A stretch of 64,000 nucleotides of DNA from Liquidambar formosana (lineage: Eukaryota; Streptophyta; Magnoliopsida; Saxifragales; Altingiaceae), in contig CM077827.1 of NCBI GenBank assembly GCA_039720395.1, positions 14,919,615 through 14,983,614 on the forward strand, read 5' to 3'. Under the pieces are notes generated by a model. It ran no database searches. It had not been told where the DNA came from and worked only from the letters and a program-made list of their open reading frames with translations. Shown one piece after another: positions 1 through 13,093 of the stretch (its first letter is position 1; each line of letters starts with the position of its first letter). A program made the position numbers and the translations under genes.

Positions 1-1219
1 AAAACGGATTAACTATAATTTACCTTTTTCATTCAAGCTTTTACCTAAATTGAGTTTCTTCTCCACTAGATTTAAGCTTGCAATCTATTTATGGAAAATA
101 CTATTTCACCCTTTTTTGCCACTCACCTTACGTATCAAAAGTATACAAGTGAAACAAATCACATGGGCCTAACATACAGTAAAGAGAAGTTGCCACATAT
201 GGATGGATGGGAGAACGTGGGTGATAGCATATCTCTCTCTCTCTCTCTCTCTCATAGATATCTTTTCAACAGTGGGGCAAAAAGTGGGGCTAAGGCTGCC
301 CACTTTAGTAAATTTATAAAAAATTACTTATCAAAAAATAAAAAATATAAAAAATAAAAACCAAAAATTTGAGTGATTACACGTGCCCATTGTGGACCAC
401 AGTGCACATGCCCTTGTCTTTCTCTGCAAAATGTGTCCCATTTCTTAGATCAAGAGTAAACCAAAAAACACTTAGTTGTAATTTAATAATTCAATTCGCA
501 TTTTTTTTCCATCATTCCCATGACTCATAAGGCTCTTGAAACTTTTTTAGCATACTTTCATAAAAACCAACTATGGGTAGCAAACCTATATGCCTATACC
601 AACTAGATGGGAATGGACCATGCATGTAGCTACAAGAAGGGAATTGAATATGCCAAAAACATGGACCATGGACGAGGTAAGATGGTAAGAGAATGGGATG
701 AGGTGAGGGACTGGGGATGCAATGGTTATGGTGTAATCCAATATTGTACAAATTAATTTTAAAAGAAAAAAAAAAAAGCGGAAATAATTAGTGCCATCTC
801 AACAACCAGAAACCATTTTTGTGGTACTCCAAACAGTCCAATAGACATTAAATTATGCCTTGTAAATATCAGAAGAATAGTCTTTTTTCTTTCTTCTTTA
901 TTTTTTTTTTTTCTTCTCCTTTATTCTTTTGCTTTTGTTTGTTTTTTTTTCTTTTTTTTTTTTTTTTTTTTGCCTATTACAAGAGTAGTCTTGTTAGCTA
1001 TGAAGTTCCACCATCAAATGTACATATAGAAGGATTGCTACCTATCATCTAATTGAGGTGCTATACAAATATTCATGCCAAAGTATCATATATAAGATTG
1101 AGACCTTCCACTTATTGAGTTAATTATCATATCAATGTGAGTTGTATAAAAAGTAATTTTAATATATTGTTGGCTTTTAATTTTGGTCCTAAAGATATCC
1201 AAAATAGAGCCTTGAATTA
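1..1219. other. intergenic, AT-rich, no gene seen
   Basis: No supported gene. The stretch holds a short CT microsatellite near 231-252, several A and T homopolymers (a long T-rich run at about 888-972) and otherwise featureless AT-rich sequence. The short reading frames have no domain or splice context and are best regarded as chance. Confidence 0.6.
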
Positions 1220-1233
1220 CACAAAAGGTCAAC

Positions 1234-1442
1234 TCACGACGGTAGCGCATATGACAAAAAACTATGACTTAAAAATTGGAGGTTTCCAGTTTCAATCTCC
1301 GCTTTCTCAATATTAGATGCATAGACTTATGAATGGAATTATATCGTTAGAGATTAGTCTAACCCCAAATATCAACTGAAAGTAAACTTAGAATACCTTC
1401 GTTTAGCATAAAAAATTAATAATAATAAAATAAAATAAACTG
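1234..1442 (+). mobile_element. tRNA-derived SINE
   Basis: The head contains a degenerate pol III A box (GGTAGCGCATATGAC, near 1240) and, about 45 bp on, a B-box-like block (GGTTTCCAGTTTCAATCTCC, near 1282). This is the usual layout of a plant tRNA-related SINE. The 3' end is A-rich (AATAATAATAAAATAAAATAA). It is flanked by a 14-bp direct repeat with one mismatch: CACAAAAGGTCAAC at 1220-1233 and CACAAAAAGTCAAC at 1443-1456, as expected for LINE-assisted insertion. The total of 209 bp fits the class. No clover-leaf fold is preserved, so it is not a working tRNA gene. Confidence 0.75.
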
Positions 1443-2440
1443 CACAAAAAGTCAACAAGAGATGAAGCCCAAACCGTCCATCCCAAGGTTTGAAGCATTA
1501 ACCCATGACCCCACTCCGTGAAAGGAGCTAGAGGGACAACACTAGGCCATATCACATCCCCTTTGATTATGATTTCGTGACGGGCTACATTTTATTGGTG
1601 TCATTAAATGGGTTTGGTAGACAATAAACTCATTCCATTCACTGTACAATGGGTACGTCTCATTTAGAGCCATGCCATATAAAGATGATTAAGATCTAGA
1701 TACCATGCAACACATTTAACACGCCATGTCTTCTAAAAATTATTTGGATGAATGTTAACAATTTGAGTTGCCTTTCTTGCCCACAAACTCACTCAAATTT
1801 TGGTGGTTTTTTTTTTTTTTTAATAGATGAGTAATTTTTGATACATTTACAATGTTATCAAGGTATGAAGCCTCGTTAGGAAAAGTTGTGAAGATTTATA
1901 CTAGACCTTTTTGTATTTTTTCTTATATATGAAAACAATGTGAAATATATGTGTACTTTGCTTTTTATAAAGTTGAAGTTAGTTTGTCAATAGGTTATTA
2001 TGGGCCAACATTGAGAAAAATCATGGATCCACCCTTGCTTAATTGAGAGTTGAGACTACACTCAAATTCAAGATGCTTCTTAAATACATGCCATGTTATT
2101 AGGTGTAACAGGTGCTTAATAAATTGGTTGTCATGACAACTAGGGATAGCATAGTGGTGAAGGTGGGTTGGGTAAATGATAGGATTATGATAGGCCTGTT
2201 CACACCCCTCCAATTGTACTAAAACAAAATAAAAAGGGTCTTATAAAGTATTCTAACTCCTCCCACTAAGTTTCACATTTTTTAAGGTTTTATGAAAAAT
2301 ATAAAAAAGGTTTCTATGAAAACTAGTTGTTTCCACTAAAAAACATCATTCTAAACAACCTGATAGAAAATTTTTATTTCCAAAATTTGTTGTTTAAATA
2401 GAGTTTTTTGCTATTTTTCATGAAATATTTTGTAAAAATG

Positions 2441-2575
2441 AAATAAAGATTGTGAATGACTAAAAATTCTATTAAATGATAGATTTTATGAAAATTTTAT
2501 TTTATAAGGTTACTTATTATGATATTTTCTAGTGAATAACGATACTAGTTTTTGTAAAAACTTTTTAAAATACTA
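2441..2575 (+). repeat. dispersed repeat, copy 1
   Basis: This block and 4074-4199 share the same order of short matches on the same strand: AAATAAAGATT, then TTTTCTAGTGAATAACGA or TTTTCTAGTAAATAACGA, then a T/A-rich tail. They look like two old copies of one AT-rich element. The family is not recognised and no terminal repeats could be defined. Confidence 0.45.
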
Positions 2576-3153
2576 GCTTCCTATAAATTAAACAGGGGTT
2601 TAAAGTACAAAGGAACGTGTTACTATAACTTTGGCTCCCTCATCTTACAAAAATAAAAAATAAAAAACACACAACAACCAACATTGCCAAACAGAAAGTA
2701 TCCCATGCCATATTGAGCGGACCAATATGGGCTATGAAGGCGCTTAAAAGGCTAGGGCCTAGGAGATCTACCTTAAATTGGTAGGATGCTGATTACTGAT
2801 TAAGTGTCTAAATTCATTGAATCTTATGTGCGTAACCGAATATTTTACTCCACCACACAGTTTCAATGCTGGAGAGTGATTGCATCACCAAAAATGCAGT
2901 AACGGGGCCGCAGATAATATGCGTCCAAGTTCAATGTATCTACACAACGCTGAATTCGTCTCTTTCATGCATGCATGATAATGCATCCGTGCACATTTTA
3001 TTGCCCATACATAAATAAATAGAATTAATAGATATATATTCGTGTTTCCATTAATAGTTCAATTTTTTTTCTTTTTTTTTTCTTTTGTGATAATTAGTTC
3101 AGATTTTCTTCTTAACTAAAACTTCTTCTTTTTTTCCCAAAAATATATATCTA

Positions 3154-3191
<38 letters not shown>

Positions 3192-4073
3192 GAAACAGTT
3201 CTGCATTCTCCCTTACCATCCTGCTTAAATAATGAACTATAGAGGATGAAGACTGGACATTAGTCTTTCAAAATTGGATTGTATATATAATTAGTAAAGT
3301 TGATGTCAAGAGGAAAGGTCAATTGAAGAGTTCCTTGGCTCACCTTTTGATTTATTTATGTGAAATCATAAAATCTTCTAGTTGAAGAAAAAATGTGGTA
3401 GGACAAATTTGGTATAGTTGGCTATGGTTGGTTGATGGGACCTTTCAAGTCAATTAGGTGGACCACAATTTTTTTAATAATTTTTGTTAGGCATTATGTG
3501 GACCACCTAATTTATGTGATGGGAAACACCAACTTTATATTTGGTCCATGCGCCGCAAATTAAGGTATTAAAAATTTTTGTAAAATAAAATATAAGATAT
3601 TTTAAGTAAGGAATTAGATTCTATTCTCACTCATTTCATTCTAACCAAACAAACATGGACCTAAAGGTTATTTGATGTGCAAGTTGAAGTCAAGTGTTAA
3701 AAAATATCTTTCCTTTTCTTCTTTAATTTTTTTTCATTTTTCTCCTGTAATCATAATTAGATAACCAAATTTACTAAAATGGATAGAAAAATCTCTACCT
3801 CCTTTAAGTTCAATTCATTTTCACTTTATTATCTGTTTTCTTTTTTCATGTTTCTACAACAATTTACCATTTATAATTTATAGCTACAACATTGTACCCC
3901 CTCATCAATGTGTTATCAAAGAAAGTAACGAAAAATGACCACATTATTAGTTTATTGAGTTATATATGGGAACCATAAATATGTAATTTCATATTTATAT
4001 ATACATTTGAGATACTAATCCCATTAAATTTAATGAAAATAAACATTACAATTGTGACTTTTAGCCATTTTTT

Positions 4074-4199
4074 AAATAAAGATTATAAATGATAAAATGG
4101 CCTAACTAGACGATGGGTTTTCGAAAAAAAATTTCTATAAAGTGTTCAAAATGATGTTTTCTAGTAAATAACGAGATTGAGTTTTATGAAAGTTTTCTA
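4074..4199 (+). repeat. dispersed repeat, copy 2
   Basis: Second, diverged copy of the block at 2441-2575, in the same orientation. It ends about 270 bp upstream of the TATA box of the GGCT2-like gene. Confidence 0.45.
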
Positions 4200-4471
4200 T
4201 ATTTTCATAAAATTTTCTATATTTTCATAAAATCTTGAAATATAAAATAAATAAAAGATAAAAAGTAGTCTTGAGTTGTTAATAAAGGCCCTATTAATAT
4301 TTCTCTTCAAATTCCTTGAACAAAAAATGTGGAAGATACATATGCCCACCACATGCGTTTATGCATGACACTACATGTATGATTGATACACATACATACA
4401 TACATACATCAAAACATAAGCATGCGTGGAAGCATGGCCCCACAATTACGGATTCTGCTCCCTCTTCCCAT

Positions 4472-4479
4472 TATAAATA
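4472..4479 (+). promoter_or_regulatory. TATA box of the GGCT2-like gene
   Basis: TATAAATA lies in a C/T-rich context. About 30 bp further on a GA/CT-rich leader begins, as expected for transcription starting near 4505. The next supported coding start downstream is the cyclotransferase ATG at 6418, reached through a leader intron. The leader carries three telo-box motifs (AAACCCTA type) at about 4556-4563, 4576-4583 (reverse) and 4598-4605. Such motifs are common in leaders and promoters of strongly expressed plant genes. Confidence 0.7.
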
Positions 4480-4504
4480 GTCTCGTTCTGCAACATTTGC
4501 TCTC

Positions 4505-6417
4505 CCTCCGAAGATCAAAGGCAGACAGAGAGGGAAAGAGAGGAGAGAGAAACGGAAACCCTATTCACATTTCTCTAGGGTTTACAAGTTATACGCTAAA
4601 CCCTAGCACTTAGATTTCTCTCTTTGTTTCTCTCGCAGCTGCCATTGCTTCCACCATCTCAAGACTTCCTCTGATCTTATCGTTCCCTATAAAAAGAGAA
4701 TATCAAAAGGACTTATCGTCAATTTTCTCGGGAAAATCCGCATCTTTTTCTTGTAAGTGCCCAAAATCTCTGAGCTTTCTTTCTTTTTCTTCCGTAGGTT
4801 TTTTCCTCTGTTGTGTCGGGTGGTTGAGGGTGGGGTTGGGTTGTGTTGGGTTGGGTCGGGATAGGAGGTTCAGGATTTAAATCTCCTTTACCAACGAAAT
4901 GTTCTTATTGCGCATTATTTTTTGGTTCATTGGATCTATGAGTAAAATATTTGCAATGTATGGGTGCTTTAGTATTTTTGGAGTCTGTTTGGTTTCTGAG
5001 AAAATGAAGGAAAAGGGAGGAGATGGAAATTTGGGGTCTTATGTTTTGCTTACAGAAATTTATTTTATTTTTTGCAGTATGTTTGGTTTCTGAGAAAATG
5101 GAGGAAAAGGAAGTTATGGATTTTATGTTTTTGTTTACGGAAAAACGATTTAAGTCAAACTCAAGCTAAGCCAATGTTGAAGAGGGGGGAGGGGTGGGGT
5201 TTAGTTCCAATTTTTTGTTTTTCCCTATTTTATCAGGAACCAAACGGGTTTCCCGGGCCTGAAACTATTGGTTTTTTTTTTTTTTTTTGGTAAATATAAA
5301 CTTCTTTTTCTTTTTTTTTTTGTTTGTCTGCATTGAGATGAATAGATGATGACTTAGAATCACATTGTATGCATCTTCGTTTATGGTACATTATTTCTCT
5401 TATTGAACATGGCTTGGATCCATCATTTTTTCTCTTATTGTTTTTCGTCCAGCATCGTTGTTGTCTGTCATTATATATTTTTCATGTTAACTATGTCTAT
5501 GGAGGGTATAATCTCAATTTTACTTCTCAGAGTTGTAAAAGTATTTAACCAAAAATTGGTACTTTCATTCTTATTTTTTCTTTAAAGATCTGGTGCGCAA
5601 GCCGCCACTCCTCTGCGTCGCATAAACTAGTAGCTTCTCACGATATCAGAAGAGTCTCATGATTGAACATTTTTTATTTGAGAACCTTTTAGTTTCCAAG
5701 AAAGAAGAAAAAAAAGAAAGGTAATTTCCATGGTTTCCCCAAATTTTGGAAAGCTACGTATTCAACTTCGGATGGGTTTAGATGCATAAAACTATTCAAT
5801 TAATCATTTGATACACTTCTCTTGACATATAAATGTCTTTTGATCTATATTTCCAAGCATTTCCTAAATTTTTCTGTATTTCTTCTGTGTTTCTCAAAAC
5901 ATTTCCTATTTTGGGATGAACAAAACCGTAGGTTGAAACGAGATTTAATTCCTTGGTGTTATGTATTTGGGAACAAGTATTTTGTTGCATTTCTTCTGAG
6001 ATTAATAAAAATAAAAAACTATAGAGCAGAGATGTTATTTCTCTCATTTACATGTTTTACTTAGTTTTCATGGTCAAGATGTGTATGTCATGCAAAATAT
6101 TTTCCTTGTACTTATTTTTTTCTTCTCTTATATGTATCTTCAAGTTGTTGGTGTTTTCTGTTACTATTGGAAGGTGGGAATTCCCAAACTAGGGGAGCCT
6201 ATTGGAGCCCTGAACCTTGTCTATTTTTATTATTTCAAATCACTCAGAAAGAATCTTGGGTCTGGATGCAACTAAACACCTGCATTTTAAGTTTTTTTAT
6301 CACCGATTCAAGTGGCTGCATTTTAACCAAAAGAGTTCACTCTTTCTTCTTTAAACTATGAAGAATTTATGTTTATGAAGCGATTATGGAACTTCATTTT
6401 TCAGGAGTTATACAACC
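4505..6417 (+). other. 5' UTR with leader intron of the GGCT2-like gene
   Basis: The non-coding first exon runs from about 4505 to 4752 and ends at a GTAAGT donor. The leader intron, 4753-6404, ends at a TTTTTCAG acceptor. Thirteen leader bases (6405-6417) remain before the ATG. The transcription start is inferred from the TATA position, and the donor was chosen by consensus. Short frames inside the intron have no coding support. Confidence 0.6.
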
Positions 6418-8247
6418 ATGGTTTTCTGGATTTTTGGGTATGGTTCACTGATTTGGAGCCCAGGATTTGAATATGATGAGAAAATAGTAGGCTTCATCAA
6501 GGATTACAGGCGTGTATTTGATATTGGTAAGTTGTTTATTGGGAATTCATAAGAAGTCGCATTATGAAGTTATTATAGTATTAGTTGTACACCTGCACTT
6601 TTTACTAATAAATACTTGTACACATATCCTTTTCTGTGTCAGCATGCATTGATCACAGAGGGACGCCTGAACACCCTGCAAGAACTTGTACCTTGGAACC
6701 CAATGAAGGGGCCATATGCGTGAGTAGAAGCCAGTTCTGATCTTTAATGAATTCTAACATATTTGCATGTTATTTTTGGTTTTGAAGTCTCTGGCAAATC
6801 TGCCCCCCCCCCCCCCCCTCTCCCCCACCCTCTTTTTTTTTTTTTTGACTGATAAAAAATTTGTGAAAATTGGCCTGTAAATTACCTAGATCACGGCTTT
6901 TAAAACAATTTTTATTATGTTGGTCAGTACTTATTTCCATGTTTTGACTCCTAAATTCTTCCGTCAGTGGGGCACTGCATACTGTGTACGAGGAGGCCCT
7001 GAAAAGGAAAGAGCAGCGATGGAGGTATGTCTCTTCAATTGAATATAGTCTATATGAGCTTTGCTATACTTGTACTTTTAGATTAAAAAAATTGCAAACA
7101 ACCTGTTGTAATTTTAGATTAACTTTGACCATTATCTTCTTCTTTTTTTTCCCTTCCTATTGTTTCCCATTTCAGTGAGTAGCCAGATCTGCTATGTTGG
7201 TTATCTCAACTTTAAATTAATATAAATGCTTTTAGAAGGTAGACTGATGTTTTATTCTTTGGTTTGTAGTATTTAGAGCGGAGAGAATGTGAGTACGACC
7301 AAAAGACACTAATAGACTTCTACGCGGTGAGGTTTGTTTACTTTGTCGTACTTCCTTTTATTTTATACCTGCATTGTTCTTATTCCTTTGCTTTTGCTTT
7401 CTTTAATTCAGGAAGAGGATACCTTAAAACCTGCTTTAACTGGAGTGATAGTGTAAGTTATATTGTGTTCATCCCTCATTTTTCACACCATTTTGAATTC
7501 ATTTTGATATTAGAACAAATCCTTGAATAATGAATTGACATGAAACCTTTCTACTTATATTTATTTTTGGAAGATAAAAATAATTAAATAACCATGATAT
7601 GTATTGAGGATATTTTGCTAAGTAGAATGTGATTTTGTATATTGCAGTTTCACTTCCACTCCGGACAAAGAATCAAACAAGTACTACCTAGGGCCAGCCC
7701 CAGTGGACGAAATGGCCAGGTAAAAAAGATGACTTGTTCTTTTTTGTGCTCTTTTTTGTCCCTTTTGCCTTCAAATTTGTTCTTATGATGTCTCATTTTT
7801 CTTTTCAGGCAAATTGCGACTGCATTTGGGCCCTGTGGAAACAGCAGAGACTATCTTTTCTCGTTGGAGAAGGCCATGTTTGATATTGGTGAGTTTTTAT
7901 TTTTTATTGTTTCTCTCAGCATGAATATATTGAAGGATCACTATCTACCTTGAATATTTTCTATGATATATATCTTGCATGAGGACCATGAAAGAAGGAT
8001 CTCTTATTGCTTAGCATTTACAATCATGGTACATATTCACTGGTTTTGATAGAAAAGACTGAGTTTTGTAAAAATATATAAAACAGGACATAAGGATGAC
8101 TATGTGATAGAGCTGGCAAATGAAGTGAGGAAGGTGCTTGGAGTCATGGGGACAGGAGTAACCAAGGAGAAGAAATTGGTTGGGCCACCCCACATCTCAG
8201 TTCTTCAATTGCGGCCACACCCAGAAGCCATAGCCACGGACTCTTAA
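6418..8247 (+). CDS. GGCT2: gamma-glutamyl cyclotransferase, ChaC/GGCT2 type
   Basis: Cytosolic ChaC-family enzyme expected to split glutathione into 5-oxoproline and Cys-Gly. Eight coding exons join in frame: 6418-6526, 6643-6719, 6968-7024, 7270-7326, 7412-7452, 7648-7719, 7809-7888 and 8087-8247, totalling 654 nt (217 aa plus TAA). All junctions are GT-AG. The N-terminus opens [13 protein letters not shown] with the family YGSL substrate loop (residues 8-11). Next come a conserved [12 protein letters not shown] stretch (about 41-52), then [10 protein letters not shown], and the YLERRE block (82-87) that holds the expected catalytic acidic residue. The C-terminal half has [18 protein letters not shown] and an [13 protein letters not shown] helix. 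Length matches the plant family (about 215-225 aa). The start is the first ATG after the leader intron. Nothing looks broken. Which paralogue it is cannot be told. Confidence 0.95.
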
Positions 8248-8575
8248 AGGATTAAGAGTGCAATTAACTGAAGGAAATAATGAAAAGCGAAGCTGTCTCT
8301 AACCTGAATTAATTACTCTCGTGCTTAATACTTCTGTCGGCTGTTTCCTTCTAGAGCAGTTTTTCTCTTGTTTTCTGTAGTCTTACCATCAGGCCCAGTA
8401 TCTGTAGCTTCTTTAATCATTTTATTTAGCATTAGCCCAGGGTAAACATGTGGTTTGGATTTTGGAATGACCAACCACCTCTCATACAAACATCATTGGT
8501 GATATCCAACTTCATTTTAACCAAAAGAAGAAATCCGTCAACATTATTTTCATGTCTACTCCCGAATTTACAACC

Positions 8576-8607
<32 letters not shown>

Positions 8608-9100
8608 ATAGAGAGAGTATTGGAAATTGTCATCGTGAAAGAAGTTGGGTGTTTTTGCTATGCCAATGACAATTTTATTTTAATTGATAACTCAGAAATC
8701 TACAGAAAATATGTACTCTGGTTGCGGCCAGTTCTTGCAGTGTTATCAGAGTTGAAAGCTCCAGTTTGTTTCCTTAATCAAGCCGCTGCGTTAAGGGGCC
8801 TCATTTTCCAACAGGGACGTGCATGGTAAAAGCTGTGGACTGCTACTGCACTTTATATTCTCATCGCTGTTTAACGTTCCACTGTCATTCATCATCATTC
8901 GCAATGTAGCCAGTGCTCAGAGCCAAAAATGCGAAAGGGCAAAACAAAAACACTATGCTCCCTTACTCATTCTCCATGCGTAGTCTTTTCACCCACTGAG
9001 CTTTCCTAACAAATTCTTGCTTCCTACGCTCCAAAATCTACACTTTACACGTTCTACAGCCCACTCATGGTTGATTTCATAGGATTGTTTTAGATAGTAT
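8248..9100 (+). other. 3' UTR and downstream intergenic
   Basis: The 3' UTR of the cyclotransferase gene probably ends within 200-400 bp of the stop; no single polyadenylation signal stands out. A GT microsatellite of about 30 bp lies at 8577-8606. The reading frames running through it are low complexity and rejected. Confidence 0.5.
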
Positions 9101-9108
9101 AAATATTA

Positions 9109-9230
9109 AAATTAGTCATATATTCAGGAAAGGTGATAAAGCAGCTTATCTAGTAGCTAGTTTAGGTCATTGGATTCAGAGAACTTGGATTTGGGAGGAA
9201 AATTTTCTTATAAACATGTTGGTCATTCTT
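9109..9230 (+). mobile_element. LINE RNase H-like fragment
   Basis: The frame starting near 9109 reads ISHIFRKGDKAAYLVASLGH. It matches the end of the RNase H-like domain of plant non-LTR elements, whose typical form is an H-(I/V)-(F/Y)-R-x-G-(N/D)-x-A-A core. Only about 40 codons are recognisable, with no flanking reverse transcriptase. This is an old scrap. Confidence 0.5.
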
Positions 9231-10164
9231 TGGGGAAATTTACTACCGAGGTCCCTACCCAATACTGGCATACTCCATCTAAATAGTTGATTGAACATAC
9301 GTGGAGCCCACATGCCAGAAAAGTTAAAACATAATTAGTTTAATAAACATTTTTACCATCTTGTACTTTAGATTAAGTTCTAATTTAGTACCTAAATTTA
9401 AGGGGAAAAAAAATTAATTTGAAACCCAAAGTGCACTCAAGTATACCAATTTGGTCCAAACATAATTTGTAGCAAAATTGATTTTTTAAAACCCGCTTTA
9501 ACTAACTTGTTGTAATGAACATAACAACATGGCTACAATAAGACTATTCGAAAAATAGAAATAAAAATAGAACAAAAACTTATAAAAACAATAACCTGAA
9601 TTTTAATTGAGAGAAACAAGTGATGGATATCGAAGCTTCACAATGATGGAAATCGAAGCCTCCATTTAGAGAATGAAACTTGATGATGGAGAACAAAACT
9701 TGCAGATGGAGATCTTTTAAAAAAAACGTATGAATTCAAACACCGACAAAAATCAGCTCAAAACCTCAACAAGGAAATATCTTGATAACAGATTCACAGC
9801 CATTATAATTTCATGAAAAAATTATGTCAAACTCAAATAAGGGTAATAAGGGAATTAGAAAATATATATCTCCTTACGGTTAAAAAGAATATTGATATGT
9901 GGGGCTAAGGGGTTAAAGAAAGTTTTGATGGGGTTATTGCTAAAAGTAGTCTATTAATTAGGGTTATTGTCAATTTTCCTGAAAAAAAACGTCTTTTGAT
10001 AAAAAATTCAAAAAAACAAAATTAATTTTTAATAATTAGACCATGATTGTCTTGAGTTAGTAGTAACTTGTGGGTAATGATGGATCCAGGAATTTTAACT
10101 TGATGGACTGAACTAGTAGCATAGATAAAAAATTTAGAAATTTAGAAATAATAATATTTTGTTT

Positions 10165-10495
10165 TGGAAATACTAAAGTGTCAATTTTTATACTAAAATT
10201 ATATTGTCCAAATGATGCGGCAATCGTCGCATCAGCTCACTATGAATAGTTATCTTTTGAATAATATTACATAGCCTATATTTTTTACCAAATTTTACTT
10301 GTCCAAATGACGTGATGTTTGGGCCAAACAATTAACAATTTCATTAAAAGAATAACTGTCCATTAATCCATAGTGAGCCAAACAATTAACAATTTCATTA
10401 AAAGAATAACTGTCCATTAATCCATAGTGAGCTAATGTGATAGTTGTCATGTCATTTGGACTAACAGTTTTAGATAATTTAGCATTTTTGAAATT
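10165..10495. mobile_element. foldback MITE with internal 54-bp duplication
   Basis: The two halves are inverted copies: 10193-10262 (GTCCAAATGAT, then CAGCTCACTATG, then an ATTCTTTT-like block) pairs with the reverse complement of about 10395-10467. The similarity extends weakly to about 10165 and 10495. The right arm contains a perfect tandem duplication of a 54-bp unit, 10323-10376 and 10377-10430. No clear target duplication was found, so the family is unassigned. Confidence 0.55.
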
Positions 10496-13093
10496 TTTTG
10501 TTGATTAGTCTTGTTCCTATGTCCTTTAGACAAGATGATTTGGGCAACACAGCATTACTCTTTTGTTTATATCATAACGAGTAGTGATTCGCACAATGAG
10601 CAGAATGATATACAATATTTTATAATTATATAGTAATATCATATATTAACTTTATGTGTATGTAGATAAGTTAAAATTTGGGATTCTATATAATAATACC
10701 TTAGTAATTATTATCTTTTTCTTTTTGAAGATTCGTGAGTCAAACCAGTTTAATTAAGATATGGTAATTTTTGGTATTTAATAATATAATTCTTTAATTA
10801 TTATTTTATTTGTTCTCAAGATTCTTGAATTTCTATTAAATTGAACATAAATAATTATTAAATAAGTGGGTGTTAAATAAGTTAATTTCTTCAACCAATG
10901 TGAAAGTGCTATATCAAATTTAAAGTGGGACCATAGTTAATGAGAGAAGAGAATGAGAGTGAAAGTTAGGCATGCCATATAAACAAACTACGTTTTATAT
11001 AATAGTATAGATTGGATATAATGCCGACAAATTTTTTCTTCTTTTATTATTTAAGTGAGAGGTTTTTAAATAAAATCAACAAAAAGGGGTTGATTCTATA
11101 AGGTGATCTCCATGGTTTTGCGTTCAAAACAACGCATAGAGAAGGCCATGTATACAAAATTTCGAAAATTTTGAAACGTAGAGAACTATAGATAGGTATA
11201 GTACTTTTTTAAAAGGGAAGTTTGCCAAGGGCCGTGGCATCTAGCTCTCTTCATGGGTCCATCCTTGCTTATGGGCATCATCAAGTTAAAAACTAAGGCC
11301 TCAAATTTACATGGTATCAAATATTTTTCTTATGGATGGCACCATGACAGGTATGTTTAGAGGGCAACGCTACACATCCACTGATTTGGTATATCAATTA
11401 GGCTAATCTGCCGATGTGTTAATGACATTTAAGCCTAACTGGTATACCTAGCATTTTTCCTTTTTTTCAACTAGTGTAATAGTTTAATAACATTTGTATT
11501 TGTCTTGTGTGGGAGCTTCTAGGTTCTCATTCCCTAGAAAAACTATATTATGATATAATAATATATTTCTGAATAATGTTACTAAAATTATGTACACATA
11601 TATAGTATAATTATGAATATATGAAGCTGGGTAAAATAGCTCATGCTTCAGTGCCCTGATCATTGCACAAATTGCAAAAGGCAATGGAGGCATTTTTATG
11701 CATCTATGCTATTAATCTGATATACACCAAAGGAAAAACAAAATTAAAAAACATATATATTTTGAAAAAAATTCTGAGAAAATAACAATTAGCTATTTAG
11801 CTATACATGAACACCAATATATATTATACAATTTAAATATGTCTAGTTTCCTTCTTATTTAATTTTAATTCTTATTCTATGGGCAGATCTTGTTTAGCTT
11901 AAATTTTTCCAAGCTTCAATCTTGTTTTTATGGGTGTGCAAATGAGAATTAACTCAATTTAGAAGAATAGCACAGCTTTAATATTTAGAGGAAACAATTG
12001 GCCAAAAACATTCATAAATTAAAATTTTGATATAGGTGAAAAAAAATACAAAGTTTAAGACCACCAAAGGAAATTGAACTTTCTTCTTATCAATGAAGTT
12101 CTTACTTGTACAAAAAAATAAAAATAAAAATAAATAAAATAATACAAAATGGAGAGAAAGAAACGAGTAAAAAAAAATTGTTAGACTCATATTGTCTATT
12201 TTTTCTCTTTTTCTCTCTATTTTCTTTATTTATTTATTTTATTTGTAGAGAAAAAATATAGAGTTCTTCTATATGGGATTACCCCATAGACCTAACCGAG
12301 AATCACTAAAAAACCTGTTTTCCATTTTGAGCGTGAGAATCTCGAACTAGCGAGATTGGAGGTTCCTCTCCAAACTAGTTACTCTAGACTCTGACAGTGA
12401 CCATTTGGACCTCACAAATAAGATCATTCACCTCTTCGAGTGTCGGAGAAGTGAGCCGACATCGTATTAAGTTACAAAGGAAGATTGAGGGGCATCTCTT
12501 CGTTGTTTGCCGACAATCTAGCATCAATGTTAAGTTATTAAGTGATGATTTGCGATGGGTCGAAGAATAGGTTAGATTCGTACCCATTTTTAGGGTTGAC
12601 TGTTTTGTGATGAACGACAAAAACTCTATATCAATAATCTAGTTTATAAAACGACGAAGGGGTTTAAAACTCTCAAAATCTTCATTACAATCAAAATCTT
12701 CGTAGTAATTTGGTTTAACGTTGTCAAAGTATTTTTTGTTGTGTTGATTTATGATGTATTATGCAATGTTCGTTCATACTTATGGTAAGAAAGGGCTTTT
12801 CTTTTGTGTGGGTATTTTCACAGGTAAATCTTTATATTATTAACAAAAAATATGGATAGTTATTCAAACATTTTTCATATCGACTTATTAAGTTGTCAAA
12901 TTATAAAAGAATGTATTACAATAGGGTTGATTGAACTAACCCTCTTTTATATGCAAATCTTGGAAGGGTTGTCCTTTTGAATTATGATTGGTCTTTTTGA
13001 ATTATGTTTTGAGATTTTTAAATTAAGAGAGAATGGGCGGGTTTAATACTTTAATGTGAGAAGGGCGTTTAGGTGGGATAGAAAGAAAAATAA
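10496..13093. other. intergenic, no gene seen
   Basis: AT-rich sequence with no supported gene. Reading frames near 11484-11693 and 11978-12190 are low complexity. The block at about 12280-12640 is less AT-rich than its surroundings, but no protein or repeat could be recognised in it. Confidence 0.5.

Larger units (their letters stand above)
1457..4440. other. intergenic upstream of the GGCT2-like gene
   Basis: No gene seen. It contains a TA microsatellite at about 3151-3175 and a diverged direct repeat of about 125 bp (annotated separately). Close to the promoter are CATA repeats at about 4390-4410. The rest is AT-rich non-coding sequence. Confidence 0.6.

Noticed and set aside
1234..1330. 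tRNA gene suggested by A-box and B-box like sequence
   Set aside because: No acceptor stem or clover-leaf can be drawn, and the unit has a 14-bp target duplication and A-rich tail, so it is a SINE.
8448..8829. Overlapping frames across the GT microsatellite downstream of the cyclotransferase gene
   Set aside because: Cys-Val runs arise from the repeat; the flanks show no homology.
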